This document shows, one piece after another, positions 52,671 to 61,700 of a stretch of DNA of 64,000 bases (positions are counted from its first letter, which is position 1; each line of letters opens with the position of its first letter). The DNA is from Micropruina sp. (GTDB taxonomy: Bacteria > Actinomycetota > Actinomycetes > Propionibacteriales > Propionibacteriaceae). Where the stretch lies: contig JADJTM010000002.1 of the NCBI GenBank assembly GCA_016711205.1, positions 930,001-994,000 of the forward strand, given 5' to 3'. The position numbers and the translations under genes are program-made. The notes below the pieces were generated by a model. It searched no databases. It saw only the letters and a list, made by a program, of their open reading frames with translations, and was not told the DNA's origin.

Positions 52671-53888
52671 ATGAGCAAACCGAGTGTCCTGGCGATCGTG
52701 CTGGCGGGTGGCGAAGGCAAGCGACTGATGCCGCTGACGGCGGATCGCGCCAAGCCGGCCGTCCCCTTCGGCGGCACCTATCGCCTGATCGACTTCGTCC
52801 TGTCCAACCTGGTCAACTCCGACCTGCGCAAGATCTGTGTGCTGACCCAGTACAAGTCGCACTCCCTCGACCGGCACATTTCGGTCACCTGGCGCATGTC
52901 GACGTTGCTGGGCGCCTACGTCACCTCGGTGCCGGCCCAGCAGCGCACCGGCAAGCAGTGGTTCCAGGGCAGCGCCGATGCGATCTACCAGTCGATGAAC
53001 CTGATCAACGACGAGGATCCCGACTACGTCGTGGTCTTCGGCGCCGACAACATCTACCGCATGGACGTGTCGCAGATGCTCGAGGCGCACATCGATTCGG
53101 GGCTCGACTGCACGGTGGCCGGCATCCGGGTGCCGCGCTCCGAAGCGACCGAGTTCGGCGTGATCGACGCCGACGCGAACGCCAAGATCAAGTCGTTCCT
53201 GGAGAAGCCGGCCGACCCGCCCGGACTGATCGACAGCCCGGACGAGTCGTTCGCGTCGATGGGCAACTACATCTTCACCCGCAAGGCCTTCGTGGAGGCG
53301 CTCAACGACGACGCCGAGCGCGACACCAAGCACGACATGGGCGGCAACATCGTGCCCGACTTCGTGCAGTCCGGACGGGCGGGCGTCTACGATTTCACCC
53401 GCAACGACGTGCCCGGGGCGACCGACCGCGACCGCAACTACTGGCGTGACGTGGGCACCATCCAGGCCTACCACAATGCGCACATGGACCTGGTGTCGGT
53501 CGATCCGGACTTCAACCTGTACAACCGCAAGTGGCCGATGTTCACCGACCAGGTGCAGGCGCCCGGGGCCAAGTTCACCTTGCGTGGCAACGCCGAGGAC
53601 TCGATCGTGAGCGCCGGCTGCATCATCTCCGGCGGCGACGTCGACCGGTCGGTGCTGTCGCCGAACGTGCGGGTGCACAAGTGGGCCAAGGTCGAGGAGT
53701 CGATCATCTTTCCCGGCTGCCAGATCGGCCGCAACGCCGTGGTGCGCCGGGCGATTCTCGACAAGAACGTGCACGTGCCGGACGGCGTCGAGATCGGCGT
53801 CGATCCCGAGCATGACCGGGCCCGCGGCTTCTACCACGAGGACGGCATCACCGTGGTGCCGAAGAGCTTCCCGGTCCCTGCGCCGTAG
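52671..53888 (+). CDS. glgC: glucose-1-phosphate adenylyltransferase GlgC
   Basis: 405 residues. Makes ADP-glucose, the donor for alpha-glucan synthesis. The N-terminal nucleotidyltransferase motif is LAGGEGKRLMPLTADRAKPA, the regulatory and substrate motifs are LSNLVNSDLRKICVLTQYKS, QRTGKQWFQGSADAIYQS and FGVIDADANAKIKSFLEKP, and the C-terminal beta-helix domain is complete. A TATGTT -10 (52659-52664) lies 6 nt before the ATG, so the mRNA is probably leaderless. The divergent glgA and this gene form the glucan synthesis pair. Confidence 0.96.
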   Translation: MSKPSVLAIVLAGGEGKRLMPLTADRAKPAVPFGGTYRLIDFVLSNLVNSDLRKICVLTQYKSHSLDRHISVTWRMSTLLGAYVTSVPAQQRTGKQWFQGSADAIYQSMNLINDEDPDYVVVFGADNIYRMDVSQMLEAHIDSGLDCTVAGIRVPRSEATEFGVIDADANAKIKSFLEKPADPPGLIDSPDESFASMGNYIFTRKAFVEALNDDAERDTKHDMGGNIVPDFVQSGRAGVYDFTRNDVPGATDRDRNYWRDVGTIQAYHNAHMDLVSVDPDFNLYNRKWPMFTDQVQAPGAKFTLRGNAEDSIVSAGCIISGGDVDRSVLSPNVRVHKWAKVEESIIFPGCQIGRNAVVRRAILDKNVHVPDGVEIGVDPEHDRARGFYHEDGITVVPKSFPVPAP

Positions 53889-53911
53889 TACCACCACTGG
53901 TCGAGCAGTAC

Positions 53912-53964
53912 CGCTGGTCGAGCGTGTCGAGACCCACAGTGGGTTTCGACACGCTCAACCAGCG
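53912..53964. repeat. palindromic repeat, family D, between convergent glgC and methyltransferase
   Basis: Arms CGCTGGTCGAGCGTGTCGAG then ACCCAC, and GTGGGTTTCGACACGCTCAA then CCAGCG, nearly perfect over 26 bp with a single central base. Single-arm versions (TGGTCGAGCTTGTCGAGACC) occur at 18587, 35907 and 40607. Here the full hairpin separates convergent genes and probably terminates both. Confidence 0.8.
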
Positions 53965-53993
53965 ACAGGCTCAACCCGTGCGCCAGAAGGACG

Positions 53994-54656
53994 CTAAGCC
54001 TTGACGGCCACCAGCAGGCCGTCGCCCACGGGCAGCAGGGTCGCCGTGAAGTCGTCCATCTCTTGGACGGCCTGCAGCGACTCGCGGATGATCAGCGTCT
54101 CGTCGTCCTCGTTGGACTCGTCGGCGACCTGGCCCTTCCACAGCGCGTGGTGCAGCACCAGCACCCCGCCCGTGCGCAATAGGCGTTGCGCCTGCGCGAC
54201 GTATTCGACGTACTCGAGCGGATCGCCGTCCACCACCACCAGGTCGTAGGCGCCGTCGCTCAGCTTGGGCAACACGTTGAGTGCCGCCCCCGCGATGAGT
54301 CGCACCCGGCGGGTCGGCACCCCCTCGGCCGCGAAGATCTGCCTGGCCGCGACCTGATGCTCGTGCTCCAGATCGATGCTGGTCAGGATGCCGTCGGGCG
54401 CCATGCCGCGGATCAGCGCCAGGCCCGACACCCCGGCGCCGGTGCCGATCTCGACCACGGCCCTGGCCTTGAGCAGCGTGGCCAGAAAGGTGAGCGCCGA
54501 GGTGACTCCCTGGCTGGCTGCGCCGAGGGTCAGCTGGCGGCTCGCGGCCCGGGCCAGCCGCATGGTGTCGTCGTCCACGATGAACGACTCGGAGAACGCC
54601 CACGAGGGCGACGGGGCAGTGGTCGCCTTGGCGGCCGAACGCGATGCAGGAGTCAC
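53994..54656 (-). CDS. O-methyltransferase (SAM-dependent, Rv1220c type)
   Basis: 220 residues. Class I methyltransferase of the O-methyltransferase_3 family: SAM loop AVVEIGTGAGVSGLALIRGM, LTSIDLEHEHQ, DLVVVDGDPLEYVEYVAQ and LLRTGGVLVLHHALWKG. The likely orthologue Rv1220c occupies the same place between glgC and tatB in mycobacteria. Substrate unknown. The GTG start lies 7 nt behind TAGGGT (minus strand, 54669-54664), so the mRNA is probably leaderless; its promoter abuts the divergent dapA promoter. Confidence 0.88.
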   Translation of the reverse strand: MTPASRSAAKATTAPSPSWAFSESFIVDDDTMRLARAASRQLTLGAASQGVTSALTFLATLLKARAVVEIGTGAGVSGLALIRGMAPDGILTSIDLEHEHQVAARQIFAAEGVPTRRVRLIAGAALNVLPKLSDGAYDLVVVDGDPLEYVEYVAQAQRLLRTGGVLVLHHALWKGQVADESNEDDETLIIRESLQAVQEMDDFTATLLPVGDGLLVAVKA

Positions 54657-54696
54657 GGTGCAAACCCTACCGAAACGAGCCGGTTACACTGCCGCC

Positions 54697-55578
54697 ATGT
54701 CCCAGCCTGTGTTCGGTCGCCTGCTCACCGCGATGGTGACACCTTTCGCCTCGGACGGAGCGGTCGACCTGGCGCAGGCGCGCAGGCTCGCCGCGCACCT
54801 GGTGGACGAGCAGCGCAACGACGCCCTGGTGATCAACGGCACCACCGGTGAATCGCCCACCACCACCGACGCCGAGAAGGCCGAACTGCTGGCCGCCGTG
54901 GTGGCCGAGGTCGGCGACCGGGCGCAGATCGTGGCCGGCGTCGGCACCAACAACACCCGCCACACCAGCGAACTGGCCCGGCAGGCCGAGCAGGCCGGGG
55001 CGAACGGGCTGCTGGTGGTCACCCCGTACTACTCTCGGCCCCCGCAGGACGCGCTGGCCGCCCACTTCGTCGCTGTCGCGGACGCCACGGCGCTGCCGGT
55101 GATGCTGTACGACATTCCGCATCGCTCGGGGGTGCCGATCGAGACGGCGACCCTGATCGAGCTGGCCGCCCATCCGCGCATCGTGGCGGTCAAGGACGCC
55201 AAGGGCCAGGTCGTGTCGTCGGCCGGCGTGATCGCGGCCACCGGCCTGGCCTACTACGCCGGCGACGACGGCTTCACGCTGCCGCTGTTGTCGGTCGGCG
55301 GGGTAGGGGTGGTCGGCACGTCCACGCACTTCACCGGGGCGCGCACCAAGGTGATGATCGAGCGCTTCCTGGCCGGCGACCTGGCCGGGGCGATCGCCGA
55401 CAACGCGGCCCTGTTGCCCGTCTACACCGGCGTGTTCGCCACCCAGGGGTGCATGTTGGTGAAGGCCGGCCTGGCGGCCCGCGGCTTCGGCCAGGCGGTG
55501 CTGCGTCAGCCGCTGCTGGCCGCAACGCACGCGCAGTCGTCCGCCTTCGTCGCGTTGCTGGACGCCGCAGGCCTGTAG
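54697..55578 (+). CDS. dapA: 4-hydroxy-tetrahydrodipicolinate synthase DapA
   Basis: 293 residues. Condenses pyruvate and aspartate semialdehyde, the first step specific to DAP/lysine. The Schiff-base Lys (about 165) is in IVAVKDAKGQVVSS, the active-site Tyr in VMLYDIPHRSGVP, and NGTTGESPTTTDAEK is the GTTGE motif. A TACACT -10 (54685-54690) is 6 nt before the ATG, so probably leaderless. dapB is absent. In M. tuberculosis sigE, rseA and htrA fill this place between the methyltransferase and tatB. Confidence 0.95.
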   Translation: MSQPVFGRLLTAMVTPFASDGAVDLAQARRLAAHLVDEQRNDALVINGTTGESPTTTDAEKAELLAAVVAEVGDRAQIVAGVGTNNTRHTSELARQAEQAGANGLLVVTPYYSRPPQDALAAHFVAVADATALPVMLYDIPHRSGVPIETATLIELAAHPRIVAVKDAKGQVVSSAGVIAATGLAYYAGDDGFTLPLLSVGGVGVVGTSTHFTGARTKVMIERFLAGDLAGAIADNAALLPVYTGVFATQGCMLVKAGLAARGFGQAVLRQPLLAATHAQSSAFVALLDAAGL

Positions 55579-55652
55579 CTCGCTCGGGGGCCGGCGCACC
55601 GGCCCGTCCTAACCAACCGGGCCAACGGCCGCGGCGCACTACCCTGAGATCC

Positions 55653-56069
55653 ATGGATTTCAACGCGGGCGAGGTGATGCTGCTGCTGGTGTTGGCCATC
55701 GTGTTGTTCGGCCCCGAGAAGCTGCCTGAACTTGCCCGCAAGTCCGCCCGGGTCCTCCATCACTTCCGTCGCATCGCCAACGACGCCCAGGGCCGGTTGC
55801 GGCAGGAACTCGGTCCCGAGTTCGCCGATCTCGAACTCTCGGACCTCAACCCCAAGGCGTTCGTCGCCAAGCACCTGGGGCCCGATGCAGCCAACGACCT
55901 GACCGACGTCGCCAACGAGTTGAAGGGTGCGCGCACCAACATCGACACCGCCCTGCACGCCACCGGCACCCACAGCGACGACGACGACGCCGTCCCCGAG
56001 GGCGATCAGGTCGAGGTGCCCGAGGCGGTCGCGCCAAGGCTCACCCCGTTCGACCCCGAGGCGACGTAG
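55653..56069 (+). CDS. tatB: Sec-independent translocase subunit TatB
   Basis: 138 residues: an N-terminal membrane helix (EVMLLLVLAIVLFG), the hinge FGPEKLPELARKSARVL with the conserved Pro-Glu-Leu motif, an amphipathic helix and a long acidic tail. TatB recognises twin-arginine substrates with TatC. tatA and tatC are not nearby, as is usual for actinobacterial tatB. A TACCCT -10 (55640-55645) lies 7 nt before the ATG without a Shine-Dalgarno sequence, so probably leaderless. Confidence 0.9.
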   Translation: MDFNAGEVMLLLVLAIVLFGPEKLPELARKSARVLHHFRRIANDAQGRLRQELGPEFADLELSDLNPKAFVAKHLGPDAANDLTDVANELKGARTNIDTALHATGTHSDDDDAVPEGDQVEVPEAVAPRLTPFDPEAT

Positions 56070-56116
56070 CGCCGTCCCTGACCGACACCCGGGCGCCAAC
56101 GCGCTACCGTTCCGGT

Positions 56117-57388
56117 GTGAGCTCCACCTCATCGATCTTCGTCTCGCGCATCAAGGGCCTGCCGATGCTGGACGCAAGCGGCGACCAGGTCGGCAAGGTG
56201 CGCGATGTCGTGCTGCAGAACCGTCCTGGCAAGCGGGCGCCCAGGGTCAAGGGCCTGGTGGTCGAGTTGTTCGCGCTGCGCCGCATCTTCTTTCCGATGG
56301 AACGCGTGCATTCGATCGACGTCAACCAGGTGATCATCTCGGGCGTGGTCAACACCCGCCGCTTCGAGCCGCGCGATCTCGAGAGCCTCGCCATCAACGA
56401 CCTGTTCGACCGCACCGTGTTCCGCCGCGGTAACAACCAGCCGTTCGTCATCTATGACCTGGCGATCCGGCAGGCGCGGCCACGCGACTGGGAACTCTCT
56501 GAGGTGGCTTTGCGCGACCAGGTCCGGCGGCGTCCGTTCGCCAGGCCGCACGTCACCATCGTGCCGTGGGACGAGGTGCCCGACTTCGCCCTGATCCCCG
56601 GCCGGGCGTTCGATCAGGTGCTGGCCGAACTGCAGGAGATGAAGCCCGCCGACGTGGCCCGCGAGCTGCACGACATGAACCCGCAGCGCCGCGCCGAGGT
56701 GGTCAAGGCGATGGACGACGAGCTGCTCGCCGAGGCGCTCGAGGAACTGCCCGAGGACGAGCAGGTCGCGGTGATCCAGTCGCTCGACACCGAGCGGGCC
56801 GCGGACGTGCTCGAAGAGATGGATCCGGACGATGCCGCCGACCTGATCGCCGAACTCGCGCCCGAGGTGGCCGAAGACATCCTGGAACGGATGGAACCCG
56901 AAGAGGCCGAGGACGTCCGCTCGCTGCTCACCTACGACGCCTCGACCGCCGGCGGCCTGATTACTCCCGAGCCGGTGATTCTGGCCCCGGATGCCACCGT
57001 GGCCGATGCGCTGGCGATGATGCGCAACGAGGAACTCACCCCGGCGCTGGCCTGCCTGGCGTTCGTCTGCCGCACGCCGCTGGACACCCCGACCGGACGG
57101 TTCCTCGGTGCCGTGCACGTTCAGCGGCTGTTGCGCGAACCGCCGTCCACGCTGGCGGCTTCGCTGGTGGACAAGGGCATCACCCCGCTGCCGCCGTCGT
57201 CCAACATCGCTCTGGTGGCGCGCTACTTCGCCACCTACGACCTGGTCTGTGCGCCCGTGGTGGACGCCGATGGACGGCTGCTGGGCGCGGTCACGGTGGA
57301 CGACGTGCTCGACCACATCCTGCCCAACGACTGGCGTGGTGTGCAGCTGGACCAGCTGCAGGAGGGGTTGACCGGTGTCCAGCAGTGA
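56117..57388 (+). CDS. PRC-barrel / MgtE N-terminal / CBS domain protein
   Basis: 423 residues. The N-terminal PRC-barrel-like part (GLPMLDASGDQVGKVRDVVL) is followed by the MgtE N-terminal superhelix (about 175-280; repeated ELPEDEQVAVIQSLDTERAA, MDPDDAADLIAEL patterns) and two CBS domains with LLTYDASTAGGLITPEPVIL and DADGRLLGAVTVDDVLDHIL. The membrane channel of true MgtE is absent, so it is a soluble regulator or Mg2+/nucleotide sensor (Rv1232c type). The GTG start lies 6 nt behind TACCGT (56105-56110). The next gene overlaps it by 14 nt. Confidence 0.9.
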   Translation: MSSTSSIFVSRIKGLPMLDASGDQVGKVRDVVLQNRPGKRAPRVKGLVVELFALRRIFFPMERVHSIDVNQVIISGVVNTRRFEPRDLESLAINDLFDRTVFRRGNNQPFVIYDLAIRQARPRDWELSEVALRDQVRRRPFARPHVTIVPWDEVPDFALIPGRAFDQVLAELQEMKPADVARELHDMNPQRRAEVVKAMDDELLAEALEELPEDEQVAVIQSLDTERAADVLEEMDPDDAADLIAELAPEVAEDILERMEPEEAEDVRSLLTYDASTAGGLITPEPVILAPDATVADALAMMRNEELTPALACLAFVCRTPLDTPTGRFLGAVHVQRLLREPPSTLAASLVDKGITPLPPSSNIALVARYFATYDLVCAPVVDADGRLLGAVTVDDVLDHILPNDWRGVQLDQLQEGLTGVQQ

Positions 57389-57890
57389 CCGACTGAACAC
57401 TCCGGGCCGCGAGCGCCGCTGGCTGCCCCGGGTGCGGATGGATTCAGAGGTCTTCGGCAGCTTCGCCGAGGGTTTTGCGCGGTTCATGGGCACCGCCAGA
57501 TTCCTGATCTGGATGAGCATCCTCATCATCGCCTGGCTGATCTGGAACTCCGTGGGGCCGGCCGGCCTGCAGTTCGATCCCTACCCGTGGCTGTTCCTCA
57601 CCCTGGTGCTGTCGCTGCAGGCCTCGTACGCGGCCCCGCTGATCCTGCTCGCCCAGAACCGGCAGGAGGCCCGCGAGCGGGTCAGCCTCGAACACGATCG
57701 CGAGGTGGCGGCGCAGGCCCGGGCCGACACCGACTTCCTCGCTCGCGAGCTGGCCGCCATGCGGATGCGGATCGGCGACCTGGCCACCCGCGACTTCATC
57801 CGCTCCGAGTTGCGCGACCTGCTCGAAGAACTCGACCGTGGCGAGAACTCGGGGTCCAACGACGGCAAGGAGCCCCGGCCCGCGCGTTGA
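57375..57890 (+). CDS. DUF1003 membrane protein
   Basis: 171 residues starting at GTG 57375 inside the previous gene. Two predicted membrane helices (FLIWMSILIIAWLIWNSV and WLFLTLVLSLQASYAAPLIL) with the DUF1003 hallmark APLILLAQNRQEARERVSLE, then a charged coiled-coil tail. Function unknown. The fixed pairing with the MgtE-N/CBS gene is conserved in actinobacteria and suggests a joint role, perhaps in metal homeostasis. Confidence 0.9.
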   Translation: MSSSDRLNTPGRERRWLPRVRMDSEVFGSFAEGFARFMGTARFLIWMSILIIAWLIWNSVGPAGLQFDPYPWLFLTLVLSLQASYAAPLILLAQNRQEARERVSLEHDREVAAQARADTDFLARELAAMRMRIGDLATRDFIRSELRDLLEELDRGENSGSNDGKEPRPAR

Positions 57891-58005
57891 CGCCTGAGCA
57901 GGAATGCGGAACCGTCCCCACTTCCTGATCGCCGGGCATCCTCGGGCTTCCGCTGTGCGCGATACCCGGCCAGCGGGTCAGCGGCTGCGGAGTAGGGTGA
58001 AGCGC

Positions 58006-59160
58006 ATGCCTGAGAACGCACTGCTGCACGCCGTCCGCGAGGCGCTGAGCGAGGTCATCGACCCCGAAATCAAACGCCCGATCACGGACCTCGGCATGGT
58101 GGAATCGGTCAGCGTCGATGACGACGACGTGGTGTCGCTCACCGTGCTGCTGACCATTCCGGGCTGCCCGATGAAGAGCACCATCGAGCATGACGTGACC
58201 GCCGCCGTCACGGCCGTGCCGGGTGTCTGCGGCATCAACCTGACCCTGGGCGCGATGAACGACGAACAGCGCGCCGAGATGAAACGGCAGCTGCGCGGCG
58301 GCATCGCCGAGCGGGCCATTCCGTTCGCCGACCCGGCCAACCTGACCCAGGTGATCCTGATCGCCTCGGGCAAGGGCGGCGTAGGCAAGTCGTCGGTCAC
58401 CGTCAACCTGGCCATGGCGCTGGCTGAGCAGGGCAAGTCGGTGGGCGTGCTGGACGCCGACATCTACGGCCACTCGATCCCACAGATGCTGGGGGTGGCC
58501 GAGGCGTCACCCACCTCGCTGGACGGCATGATCCTGCCGGTGCCCACGCTCGGGCTCAAGGTGATCTCGATGGGCATGCTCAAGGCCAGCCGCGATCAGG
58601 TGATCGCCTGGCGCGGGCCGATCCTCGACCGGGCCCTGCACCAATTGCTCTCGGACGTGTTCTGGGGCGACCTCGACTTTCTGCTGCTCGACCTGCCGCC
58701 CGGCACCGGTGACGTGGCCCTGTCGCTGGGCCAGAAGCTGCCCAACGCCGAGGTGCTGGTGGTGACCACGCCGCAGCAGGCGGCCGCCGAGGTGGCCGAA
58801 CGGGCCGGCACGATGGCGTCCATGATGGACCAGAAGGTGATCGGCGTGGTCGAGAACATGAGCTACCTGGACGCCCTGTGCCCGCACTGCGGCGAAACGC
58901 ACCGGGTGGATGTGTTCGGCACCGGCGGCGGCGCCGAGGTGGCGGCCACCCTGACCACCCGGCTGGGCTACCACATTCCGCTGCTGGCCGAGATTCCGCT
59001 CGACCCGGCGGTGCGCATCGGCGGCGACGACGGCATGCCGGTGGTGGTGACGGACGGATCACGCCCGGCTGCCCAGGCGCTCGAGGGCCTCGCCCACACG
59101 CTGGCCGACCGCCGTCGCTCGCTGGCCGGACGCACCCTCAACCTGACTCCGGTCGGCTGA
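58006..59160 (+). CDS. mrp: Mrp/ApbC family P-loop ATPase (Fe-S carrier)
   Basis: 384 residues. The N-terminal MIP18/DUF59 domain (VIDPEIKRPITDLGMVESVS) is fused to a deviant-Walker ATPase with ASGKGGVGKSSVTVNLA (about 120), DADIYGHSIPQMLG and LLLDLPPGTGDVALS. The CxxC in ALCPHCGETHRVD near residue 291 binds the bridging Fe-S cluster in dimers. It delivers Fe-S clusters to apoproteins. A TAGGGT -10 (57993-57998) is 7 nt before ATG 58006, so probably leaderless. The upstream in-frame extension is not conserved. Confidence 0.95.
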   Translation: MPENALLHAVREALSEVIDPEIKRPITDLGMVESVSVDDDDVVSLTVLLTIPGCPMKSTIEHDVTAAVTAVPGVCGINLTLGAMNDEQRAEMKRQLRGGIAERAIPFADPANLTQVILIASGKGGVGKSSVTVNLAMALAEQGKSVGVLDADIYGHSIPQMLGVAEASPTSLDGMILPVPTLGLKVISMGMLKASRDQVIAWRGPILDRALHQLLSDVFWGDLDFLLLDLPPGTGDVALSLGQKLPNAEVLVVTTPQQAAAEVAERAGTMASMMDQKVIGVVENMSYLDALCPHCGETHRVDVFGTGGGAEVAATLTTRLGYHIPLLAEIPLDPAVRIGGDDGMPVVVTDGSRPAAQALEGLAHTLADRRRSLAGRTLNLTPVG

Positions 59161-59209
59161 GCGCCCGGTCGGCAGACGCTCGGCGGCCAACCCTCGACGG
59201 TTCGCGAAC

Positions 59210-59247
59210 GTGACGATGCCCGCACCATCAGGTGCGGGCATCGTCAC
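59210..59247. terminator. bidirectional hairpin terminator between mrp and UspA gene
   Basis: Perfect 17-bp arms GTGACGATGCCCGCACC and complement with an ATCA loop, between convergent genes. One of the strongest hairpins in the window. Confidence 0.88.
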
Positions 59248-59262
59248 GTCGGTCGTCGAGCG

Positions 59263-59772
59263 CTACCGGGCGACAGGGGCGTCCTCGGGAACCTCGAACT
59301 CGGTTCGTCCGTCCTCGGGTCGAACGATCAGCACGTCGCAGTTGGCCTTTCGGGTGACCTCCTCCGCGGTGGAGCCCAGCAGCCGACCGGCCAGGCTGGT
59401 GTCGTGCACGGCACCCATCACGATCAGGTCGGCGTTGCGCTCGAGGGAGATCTCGATCAGTGCCTCGGAGGGCTCGGCGTTCACCAGCAGTGCGCCGGTG
59501 ACGGTGGCTCCCTCCTGCGCCGCCACCTGCACGGCCTCGGTCAGGGCGAGGCCGGCCGCAGTGCGTCCGAGCACCTGGCCCATTCGGCTGTCGCCACCCA
59601 GGGTCGTGGTGTTCTTGGCCTCACCGCGACGGGACAGTTTCGAGTAGGCGCACACGATCACCAGGTCGGCGTCGTCGTGCTTGGCCAGCCAGGCGGCGCG
59701 TCCGATCGTGGGCTCGGCCAGGGCCGAGCCGTCGGTGCCGACCACGATCGTGCGGTAGTCCTTCATCGTCAT
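59263..59772 (-). CDS. universal stress protein, UspA family
   Basis: 169 residues from ATG 59772 (CAGGAGTG ribosome site). A single UspA domain: YRTIVVGTDGSALAEPTIGR at the start, DADLVIVCAYSK, and the ATP-binding loop GAVHDTSLAGRLLGSTAEEV, close to the G2xG9xGS/T pattern (here the first Gly and the LLGSTAEEV part). It probably binds ATP. It lies 14 nt downstream of the MFS gene in the same operon. Confidence 0.9.
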   Translation of the reverse strand: MTMKDYRTIVVGTDGSALAEPTIGRAAWLAKHDDADLVIVCAYSKLSRRGEAKNTTTLGGDSRMGQVLGRTAAGLALTEAVQVAAQEGATVTGALLVNAEPSEALIEISLERNADLIVMGAVHDTSLAGRLLGSTAEEVTRKANCDVLIVRPEDGRTEFEVPEDAPVAR

Positions 59773-59786
59773 CGCTGTCACTCCTG

Positions 59787-61163
59787 TCAGTGCCCGGCCA
59801 TCGGCATGGCGGTCACGTCGTCGACGTCCCGGACGATCCGGGGCTCCTTGATCCACAGCATCAGCACGCCGGCGATCGCCAGGAACACGGCGGCGAATCG
59901 GATTGCATTGCTCGGGTTGTCGCCCAGCAGGTGGGTGTAGATCCAGCCGAAGCTGACCGACTGAACCAGCATCGGCACCACGATCATCATGTTGATGATG
60001 CCCATGTAGACCCCGAACCGCGTGGAGGGGATCATGCGCACGGCCATGATGTAGGGGACGCCCATGATCGATGCCCAGGCGATGCCGAGACCGATCATCG
60101 GAATGAAGATCAGATACTGGTTGCCGATCGACGGAACGATCATCAGTCCGGCGGCGGCCAGCAACAAGCACACGCAGTGCACCAGCTTGGCGCCCCGCTT
60201 GCGGGCGAACGCAACCAACGCGAACGCAACGCTGAAGGTGACGATGTTGTACCAGCCGTTCACCAGCCCGGTCCACGCCACGGCCTGCTCCTTGCCTTCT
60301 TGCGTCGAAGGGAACAGGGTCTGGGCGATGGTCAGTGCGATGAACTGCCAGTAGACGGTCATGCCGTACCACTGGAAGAAGTAGACCACGGACAGCTTTC
60401 GCAACTGCACCGGCATGTCGCGGATCGCCTCACCGATCTCTCTCAGCGTGGCACCCAGTCCGCTCTTGTTGGCACGCATGGCGGCCAACTCCTCGGGACT
60501 GGGCGGGATCTCCGGCGTGCGCAGCACCGACACCAGCACCGAGGCGATCGAACAGACCGCGCCGAGCATGAACGAGCCGACCACCCAATAGGGGATGCCC
60601 GCCTCGGTTGCGCCCTTGATGAAGATCTGAAAGACGAACAGCGAGAGATTGGCCAGGGTGATGCCCAGGCCGGTGAAGAACGATTGGGCCAGGAAGCCCT
60701 TGCCCAGCTGTGACGGCGGCAGCTTGTCGGCGATGAAGGCCCGGTAGGGCTCCATCGCGGTGTTGTTGCTGGCGTCCAGCAGCCACAGCAGGAGCACGGC
60801 CATCCACACCGCGGTGACGAACGGGAACAGGAACAGGCACAGGCTGCAGCCGATCGCGCCGATCAGGAAGAACGGCTTGCGGCGCCCCCAGCGGGGGCTC
60901 CAGGTGCGGTCCGACCAGGCGCCGATCAGGGGCTGAATGAGCAGGCCGGTGATCGGCCCGGCCAGGTTGAGGATCGGCAGGTCGGCAGGATTGGCGCCGA
61001 GAAACTCGTAGACCGGGTTCACCGCGGTCTGCTGCATGCCGAAGCTGTACTGAATGCCGAAGAAGCCCAGGTTCATCACCAGGATCTGGGGCATCGACAT
61101 CAGCGGCTTGGTGCGCACGATGCTCATCTTCTGCAGGTTGGACGATGCGGCGTCGGCGCTCAT
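59787..61163 (-). CDS. MFS transporter, SLC45/sucrose-type
   Basis: 458 residues with 12 predicted helices. Features of the SLC45/GPH-like sugar transporters: MNLGFFGIQYSFGMQQTAVN in helix 1, LIGAWSDRTWSPRWGRRKPF after helix 2 (RWGRRxPF is the group's hallmark), and MEPYRAFIADKLPPSQLGKG. Members move sucrose, maltose or other glucosides with protons. It starts 4 nt within the AHSA1-like gene end (overlap ATGA). The divergent LacI regulator and two operator-like sites support sugar-responsive control. Confidence 0.88.
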   Translation of the reverse strand: MSADAASSNLQKMSIVRTKPLMSMPQILVMNLGFFGIQYSFGMQQTAVNPVYEFLGANPADLPILNLAGPITGLLIQPLIGAWSDRTWSPRWGRRKPFFLIGAIGCSLCLFLFPFVTAVWMAVLLLWLLDASNNTAMEPYRAFIADKLPPSQLGKGFLAQSFFTGLGITLANLSLFVFQIFIKGATEAGIPYWVVGSFMLGAVCSIASVLVSVLRTPEIPPSPEELAAMRANKSGLGATLREIGEAIRDMPVQLRKLSVVYFFQWYGMTVYWQFIALTIAQTLFPSTQEGKEQAVAWTGLVNGWYNIVTFSVAFALVAFARKRGAKLVHCVCLLLAAAGLMIVPSIGNQYLIFIPMIGLGIAWASIMGVPYIMAVRMIPSTRFGVYMGIINMMIVVPMLVQSVSFGWIYTHLLGDNPSNAIRFAAVFLAIAGVLMLWIKEPRIVRDVDDVTAMPMAGH

Positions 61164-61636
61164 CGGACGGCCTCCTGATCGGCACGGGCAAGGTAGTCGG
61201 CGAGCCGGACGAGTTCGGCCTCCCAGGCCGTGCCGTGCCAGCCGGCCACGTCCATCTCGTAGGGCCCCTGGATGATGCGGACCAGGGTGTTGTCGCGACC
61301 CATGGCGGTGAACTCCACCCGTAGTTCCAGCGGCACGTCGGGGTCGATGCCGGGGTCACCGGTGATCCGCTCCCGAGAGACGAAGACATCGGGCTCGAAG
61401 AACTCGGTGTACACGCCGTCTGTGGCGACCCGGGTGGTCGCGTCGGCATCGCGCACCTTGACATGAAAGTGGCGTCCACCGAGTTGGAGTTGACCCCGTA
61501 CCGTCTCCACCTCGACGTGCCACCCCGGCGATCCCCGCCACTGGGCCAACTCTTCGGGGCGAGTCCAGGCCCGGAACACCCGCTCACGCGGGGTGTCGAA
61601 CTCCCGCTCAACCGTCACGATCACATTCGCTGTCAC
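61160..61636 (-). CDS. SRPBCC / AHSA1-like protein
   Basis: 158 residues from GTG 61636, preceded by GAGG at good spacing; a longer frame to 61678 has no ribosome site. The start VTANVIVTVEREFDTPRERV, then FRAWTRPEELAQWRG is the standard AHSA1 (START-like) opening, and the end VAGWHGTAWEAELVRLADYL is also typical. Such domains bind hydrophobic ligands or act as Hsp90 activators. Being first gene of the sugar-permease operon it may be a small-molecule binder. Ligand unknown. Confidence 0.85.
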   Translation of the reverse strand: MTANVIVTVEREFDTPRERVFRAWTRPEELAQWRGSPGWHVEVETVRGQLQLGGRHFHVKVRDADATTRVATDGVYTEFFEPDVFVSRERITGDPGIDPDVPLELRVEFTAMGRDNTLVRIIQGPYEMDVAGWHGTAWEAELVRLADYLARADQEAVR

Positions 61637-61700
61637 ACGCCACCTCGCTGTGTGGTTCTGCTGACAGTGCTCCGCCATCGGATCACTGGATACTCAACAG

